64,000 nucleotides of DNA from Desulfobacterales bacterium (GTDB lineage: Bacteria > Desulfobacterota > UBA8473): NCBI GenBank assembly GCA_016209225.1, contig JACQWO010000069.1:101324-165323 (forward strand), in the 5' to 3' direction. The position numbers were made by a program, and so were the translations under genes. The notes beneath the pieces were generated by a model. That model did not search any database. It was not told the DNA's origin and saw nothing but the letters and a program-made list of their open reading frames with translations. This document shows positions 60,363 through 64,000 of this stretch, piece after piece; the stretch's first letter is position 1; every line of letters begins with the position of its first letter.

Positions 60363-63006
60363 CGGCAGTTTTCTTAACTATCTCATAAATACTCTCTAGT
60401 GCTTTATCAAGATATTTCAAGTTGTTTCCCCCGGCCTGAGCCATATCTGGTCTGCCGCCACCACTTCCACCAACCATTCCGGCAATCTCATTTATTATCT
60501 TGCCTGCATCAAATCTATTGGTAATATCTTTTGTAACCACAAGAACCAACATGATATCTTTATCCTTTTGCCCAGCAAGGAGGACAATTCCTGATTTCAA
60601 TCGACCTCTCAACTTGTCAGCTAACTCCCTTAAGCCTTTTTGGTTATCTATATTTACCTTTACAGATAATACGTTAATCCCTTCAACCTCCTTAATCAGA
60701 TCTAACAGGTCTTCTGATTGCTTGCTTGCAAATCTGCCTTGAAGAGACTCTACCTCCTTCTCCAGATTTTTGTTATGCCGGAGCAGCTTCTCTACTTTGT
60801 CTACTATCTCATCCTTCCTGGCTTTCAGGATTAATCCAATCTCTTCTAATATGTCTTCTTCCTTGTTTATGTGCCTTAATGCCTCCTCACCTGTTAATGC
60901 CTCTATCCTCCTTACCCCAGCGGCGATACCGGATTCGTTGATTATCTTAAAAATACCAATGTCCCCTGTGCGTCTTGTATGGGTACCCCCACAGAGCTCC
61001 TTGCTATAACCAGGTATTTCCACAACCCTCACTTCATTGCCGTATTTTTCCCCAAAAAGGGCTGTGGCCCCGCTTTCTAAAGCCCTTGTAACTGGCATCA
61101 CGTGCGTTTCAATCTCTATGTTTTCCCTAATCTTTTGATTGACCCGTTCTTCTACCATAAGGAGCTCTCTACTGGTTATCTGAGAGAAATAGGTAAAATC
61201 GAAACGGAGCCTTTCAAAGGCAACAAGGGATCCCGATTGTTTAACATGGTCTCCCAACACCTCCCTCAGGGCAGAGTGGAGCAAGTGGGTCGCTGTATGG
61301 TTGTTGGCAATTTTTTGTCGTTTATCTTTGCTGAGGCGAAAAGATACTTTGTCATCCTTTTTAATAGAACCCTTTTTGATTTCACCTCTATGAACAATCA
61401 AATTTGGCAGGGGCCTCAAGGTATCCTCTACCTCAAAAAAAAGGAAATCGTTTATGATTGCCCCAGTATCTCCAATCTGCCCCCCTGATTCCCCATAAAA
61501 AGGGGTATGTTTTGTCACAACTTCAATATAATCTCCCTCATAAGCGGATTCCACTTCCTTGCCATCCTTAATAATGGCCAGTACGGAGCCTGATATGTCA
61601 ATGCCCTCGCTTTCATACCCGGAAAAGGAGGATTCAATTTTATCCTTGACAAGCCTTTTATATATCTCAGAAACTCCTTCTTCACCCGACCCTTTCCATG
61701 ATTCTTTTGCCCTCTTTCTCTGTTCATTCATAGCCTTTTGAAACCCTTTTTCATCAATTGCAAACCCTTCATCCTTCACCGCGTCACATGCCAGATCTAC
61801 TGGGAATCCGTAGGTATCGTAGAGTTTAAAAAGCAGATAGCCTGGAATTTGTTTTTCCTTACTGTCCTTTAATCTTTCCATCTCTTCATTCAATATGGCA
61901 AGACCACTACTCAGAGTCTGGGAGAAACGTTCTTCTTCATTATGGATGATTTTGGCTATATAATTCCTTGCATTTGCAAGTTCAGGATAAGCTTCCCGCA
62001 TAACATCCACCACAGTGCCTGAGACTCTATACAAGAAGGGTTTATCCAGACCCAGCATCTTTCCATGACGGGCAGCTCTCCTCATAATACGCCTAAGGAC
62101 ATATCCTCTACCCTCATTGGAAGGCAGCGCCCCGTCCCCTATGAGGAAGGTTATAGCCCGGCTATGATCTACTATAACCTTCATGGAGACATCATCTCTC
62201 TGATTGTCATCATACTTTCTTTCGGAAATCTCCTCTACAAAGTCAATCAATACCTTAAACAGGTCAGTATCATAGTTGGTCTTTACCCCCTGGACAACGG
62301 CGCTTATCCTCTCCAGTCCCATACCTGTATCAATGCTGGGCTTGGGAAGAGGGGTCAATGCTCCATCTGAGTTGCGGTCAAATTGCATAAAAACCAAATT
62401 CCATAGTTCTAAGAACCTATCACAATCACACCCCGCCTTACAGGTGGATTTTCCACATCCCACATCCTTTCCCTGGTCTATCAGGATCTCTGAACAAGGG
62501 CCACAGGGTCCCGTCTCTCCCATTGCCCAGAAATTATCTTCTTCTCCCATCCTGATAATCTTACTATCTGGCGCTCCAATCCTATCTCTCCAGATATCAA
62601 AAGCCTCATTATCATCCTTAAACACGGTAATCCACATCTCATCATGAGGAAGACCCAATTCCCTGGTCAGAAACTCCCAACTCATCTCAATTGCCTCTTC
62701 CTTAAAATAATCACCAAAAGAAAAGTTGCCCAACATCTCAAAGAAGGTATGATGACGCGCAGTTACCCCTACATTTTCCAGATCATTGTGTTTGCCCCCC
62801 GCCCGAACACATTTTTGAGACGTTACAGCCCGGGAATATTCCCTCTTCTCTTCCCCCAAAAACACCCCTTTGAACTGAACCATACCCGCATTGGTAAATA
62901 GTAGAGTTGGGTCTTGTTTAGGGATTAATGAGGAACTACCGACTATCGCATGTCCCTTTTTTTCAAAGTACTTCAAAAATCTTTGTCTTATTTCACTGCC
63001 TGTCAT
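60355..63006 (-). CDS. alaS: Alanine-tRNA ligase
   Basis: AlaRS charges tRNA-Ala and edits Ser/Gly mischarging. All parts are present in 883 residues: catalytic domain (RQRFLKYFEKKGHAIV, TGPCGPCSEI), tRNA-recognition helices, editing domain (NHTATHLLHSALREVLG, CGGTHTRRTGDIGIF) and C-Ala domain (GGSGGGRPDMAQAGG). Cys residues in CGKSTCKAGCDCDRF form the family zinc-binding insert. It stands alone with ssb upstream on the same strand. Confidence 0.98.
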   Translation of the reverse strand: MTGSEIRQRFLKYFEKKGHAIVGSSSLIPKQDPTLLFTNAGMVQFKGVFLGEEKREYSRAVTSQKCVRAGGKHNDLENVGVTARHHTFFEMLGNFSFGDYFKEEAIEMSWEFLTRELGLPHDEMWITVFKDDNEAFDIWRDRIGAPDSKIIRMGEEDNFWAMGETGPCGPCSEILIDQGKDVGCGKSTCKAGCDCDRFLELWNLVFMQFDRNSDGALTPLPKPSIDTGMGLERISAVVQGVKTNYDTDLFKVLIDFVEEISERKYDDNQRDDVSMKVIVDHSRAITFLIGDGALPSNEGRGYVLRRIMRRAARHGKMLGLDKPFLYRVSGTVVDVMREAYPELANARNYIAKIIHNEEERFSQTLSSGLAILNEEMERLKDSKEKQIPGYLLFKLYDTYGFPVDLACDAVKDEGFAIDEKGFQKAMNEQRKRAKESWKGSGEEGVSEIYKRLVKDKIESSFSGYESEGIDISGSVLAIIKDGKEVESAYEGDYIEVVTKHTPFYGESGGQIGDTGAIINDFLFFEVEDTLRPLPNLIVHRGEIKKGSIKKDDKVSFRLSKDKRQKIANNHTATHLLHSALREVLGDHVKQSGSLVAFERLRFDFTYFSQITSRELLMVEERVNQKIRENIEIETHVMPVTRALESGATALFGEKYGNEVRVVEIPGYSKELCGGTHTRRTGDIGIFKIINESGIAAGVRRIEALTGEEALRHINKEEDILEEIGLILKARKDEIVDKVEKLLRHNKNLEKEVESLQGRFASKQSEDLLDLIKEVEGINVLSVKVNIDNQKGLRELADKLRGRLKSGIVLLAGQKDKDIMLVLVVTKDITNRFDAGKIINEIAGMVGGSGGGRPDMAQAGGNNLKYLDKALESIYEIVKKTAAT

Positions 63007-63014
63007 TACCGATC

Positions 63015-63196
63015 CCCAAATCAGGAGTCAGAAGTCAGAATGGAAATAATTTTTTTTCTGGATTCTGACTCCTGACTTCTCAAGTTTGTTACGAAGCAAC
63101 TAACTTGATAGTATAGGAATTTCCTTTTTAACAAGAATAGTGTGCCGTGGACAGGGTAACTTACCCCGCCAGAAAAAGATTTTCTAACGGGACTTA
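63015..63196. repeat. Palindromic elements between alaS and ssb
   Basis: AGGAGTCAGAAGTCAGAAT (63022) is mirrored by ATTCTGACTCCTGACTTCT (63061). A second hairpin at 63160-63192, TACCCCGCCAGAAA with TTTCTAACGGG, resembles the one at 38.16 kb and touches the end of ssb. Confidence 0.7.
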
Positions 63197-63607
63197 GAAA
63201 GGTATGTCATCCTCAGTATCAAAACTCGCATCCTGTTTAGGACTACCCTCAAAATCCTTCTTAGTCCTATCTTGGTCAGCAGGGCTTCCTAACATCTGCA
63301 TGTTGGAAGCAACAACTTCGGTTGCCCATCTCTTGTTGCCCTCTTTATCTTCCCATGAACGGGTCTGTAACTCGCCTTCAATGTAAACCTGCTTGCCTTT
63401 TGACAGGTATTCCCCGCATATCTCTCCCAGCCTTCTCCATGCTACGATACGGTGCCACTCTGTTTTCTCTTCCTTTTCCCCCTTTTGATTGGCCCATTTC
63501 TTAGTGGTGGCTATGCGGAAAGTAGCTACAGCCGTTCCATCGCTGGTATATCTTACTTCCGGGTCCGCTCCCAATCTGCCGATTAGCATTACCTTATTTA
63601 CTGACAT
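63194..63607 (-). CDS. ssb: Single-stranded DNA-binding protein
   Basis: A 137-residue SSB: OB fold [62 protein letters not shown], and the acidic C-terminal tip DTEDDIPF that recruits repair and replication proteins. The linker is short. No rpsF or rpsR neighbours are seen. Confidence 0.97.
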   Translation of the reverse strand: MSVNKVMLIGRLGADPEVRYTSDGTAVATFRIATTKKWANQKGEKEEKTEWHRIVAWRRLGEICGEYLSKGKQVYIEGELQTRSWEDKEGNKRWATEVVASNMQMLGSPADQDRTKKDFEGSPKQDASFDTEDDIPF

Positions 63608-63711
63608 GGCTCCCTCCCTGTTCCTGCCTAAAATGGAAAAAACTTGACAAAGATAAGAATTTAATTAGGATATTTGTAACATAATTATTTCTAAATTCCA
63701 AAGATTTTATT

Positions 63712-63885
63712 GAGACTTTTGCAAAACTATTCATGTTTTGAAAAAGTACCCCTGAGAGCGAATTGCATAGATTTTTTGGGGAACCTTTCTTAGCGAGCGT
63801 AATGTAAAAAATTCACATGTTTGAGCCCGAAGGGCGAGTTTGTGAATTTTCAATGAAGCAAGCTTGATGGACTCGTAAAAAGTCA
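63712..63885 (+). repeat. R1 element copy 5, truncated and joined to an R2 fragment
   Basis: The R1 sequence runs from GAGACTTTTGCAAAACTATTC to AATTTTCAATGAAGCAAGCT and then, without its right arm, continues as TTGATGGACTCGTAAAAAGTC, the tip of the R2 family. The rest of the window (63886-64000) shows no gene. Confidence 0.85.
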
Positions 63886-64000
63886 GGCATCCCTTATGCA
63901 GTCATTATGAGCGGATGCCCATAACGACGGTCAAATAGGGTGAAAATTTTTCTCAGTTGGCCCCAAGCCTTCGAAAAACGTTCTTTGACAACATAAATAG

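Noticed and set aside
63640-63680. TTGACA...TAGGAT as a sigma70 promoter near ssb
   Set aside because: It points to the plus strand, where no gene follows, and in AT-rich DNA such a match is expected by chance.

Overview
The window looks like a chromosomal segment of an anaerobic bacterium, most probably of the former Deltaproteobacteria (Desulfobacterota). The reasons are a soluble NAD(P)-linked [NiFe] hydrogenase with a full hypABCDEF set, a membrane-bound pyrophosphatase, AMP-forming acetyl-CoA synthetase, a BadI/MenB-like crotonase next to a CoA ligase, many cache/PAS histidine kinases with sigma54-type promoters, a BamD lipoprotein (Gram-negative envelope), and very many short palindromic intergenic elements. 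This placement is inference from gene content. No rRNA or tRNA gene and no CRISPR array was seen.

Layout. 1-714: end of an acyl-CoA ligase. 1.2-3.7 kb: a decayed integron, with the N-terminal remnant of a tyrosine integrase on the minus strand, an attI-like stretch with three TGATATTGA repeats, then plus-strand cassettes (a two-helix zinc-ribbon protein, a DUF433/DUF5615 toxin-antitoxin pair, and a second pair with a broken toxin) separated by attC-like sites. 3.6-16.1 kb: mostly housekeeping and metabolism (M23-like protein, HI0933 flavoprotein, DsrE-like protein, crotonase, SurE, LysM-M23 lipoprotein, MutL, CBS-ACT protein, ArgF, H+-pyrophosphatase). 16.5-28.4 kb: a plus-strand signalling and transport cluster: two histidine kinases, three stand-alone receivers, a sigma54 activator, a TauE/SafE permease with small membrane partners, and a PEP-synthase-like protein lacking the PEP-binding barrel. 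Good -24/-12 promoters precede both halves.

28.4-47.3 kb, minus strand: hypABCDEF, a histidine kinase, an orphan branched-chain-amino-acid-type binding protein, a receiver, and the hydrogenase operon hoxE-hoxF/gltD-hoxU/nuoG-hoxY-hoxH-protease. The HoxF-type subunit is fused to a GltD/NfnB-like NADPH oxidoreductase and the HoxU-type subunit has a NuoG-like C-terminal part, so the enzyme may link H2, NAD(H) and NADP(H). 47.5-56.1 kb: an unknown protein, a DRTGG protein, a receiver/PAS-kinase pair, an OFA-family MFS transporter and acs. A ~175-bp sequence in front of hoxE recurs almost unchanged in front of acs, including a sigma54-like motif and a dyad. This suggests a common regulator of hydrogen and acetate metabolism.

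57-59.1 kb: a second cassette cluster, on the minus strand and without an integrase (a YgiT-type zinc protein, a YafQ-like toxin with its antitoxin, and an unknown 321-aa protein), with two well-formed attC sites. A 28-bp sequence that begins one cassette here also begins the first cassette of the 1.7-kb island. 59.6-63.6 kb: bamD, alaS and ssb.

The intergenic DNA is rich in dispersed repeats: a ~200-bp fold-back family (five clear copies and one degenerate), a ~156-bp family (two copies and a fragment), short palindromes, and elements sharing a GTAACTACTCAGGT-like end. Several alter gene ends or starts (the hypF C-terminus and N-terminus) or sit inside operons.
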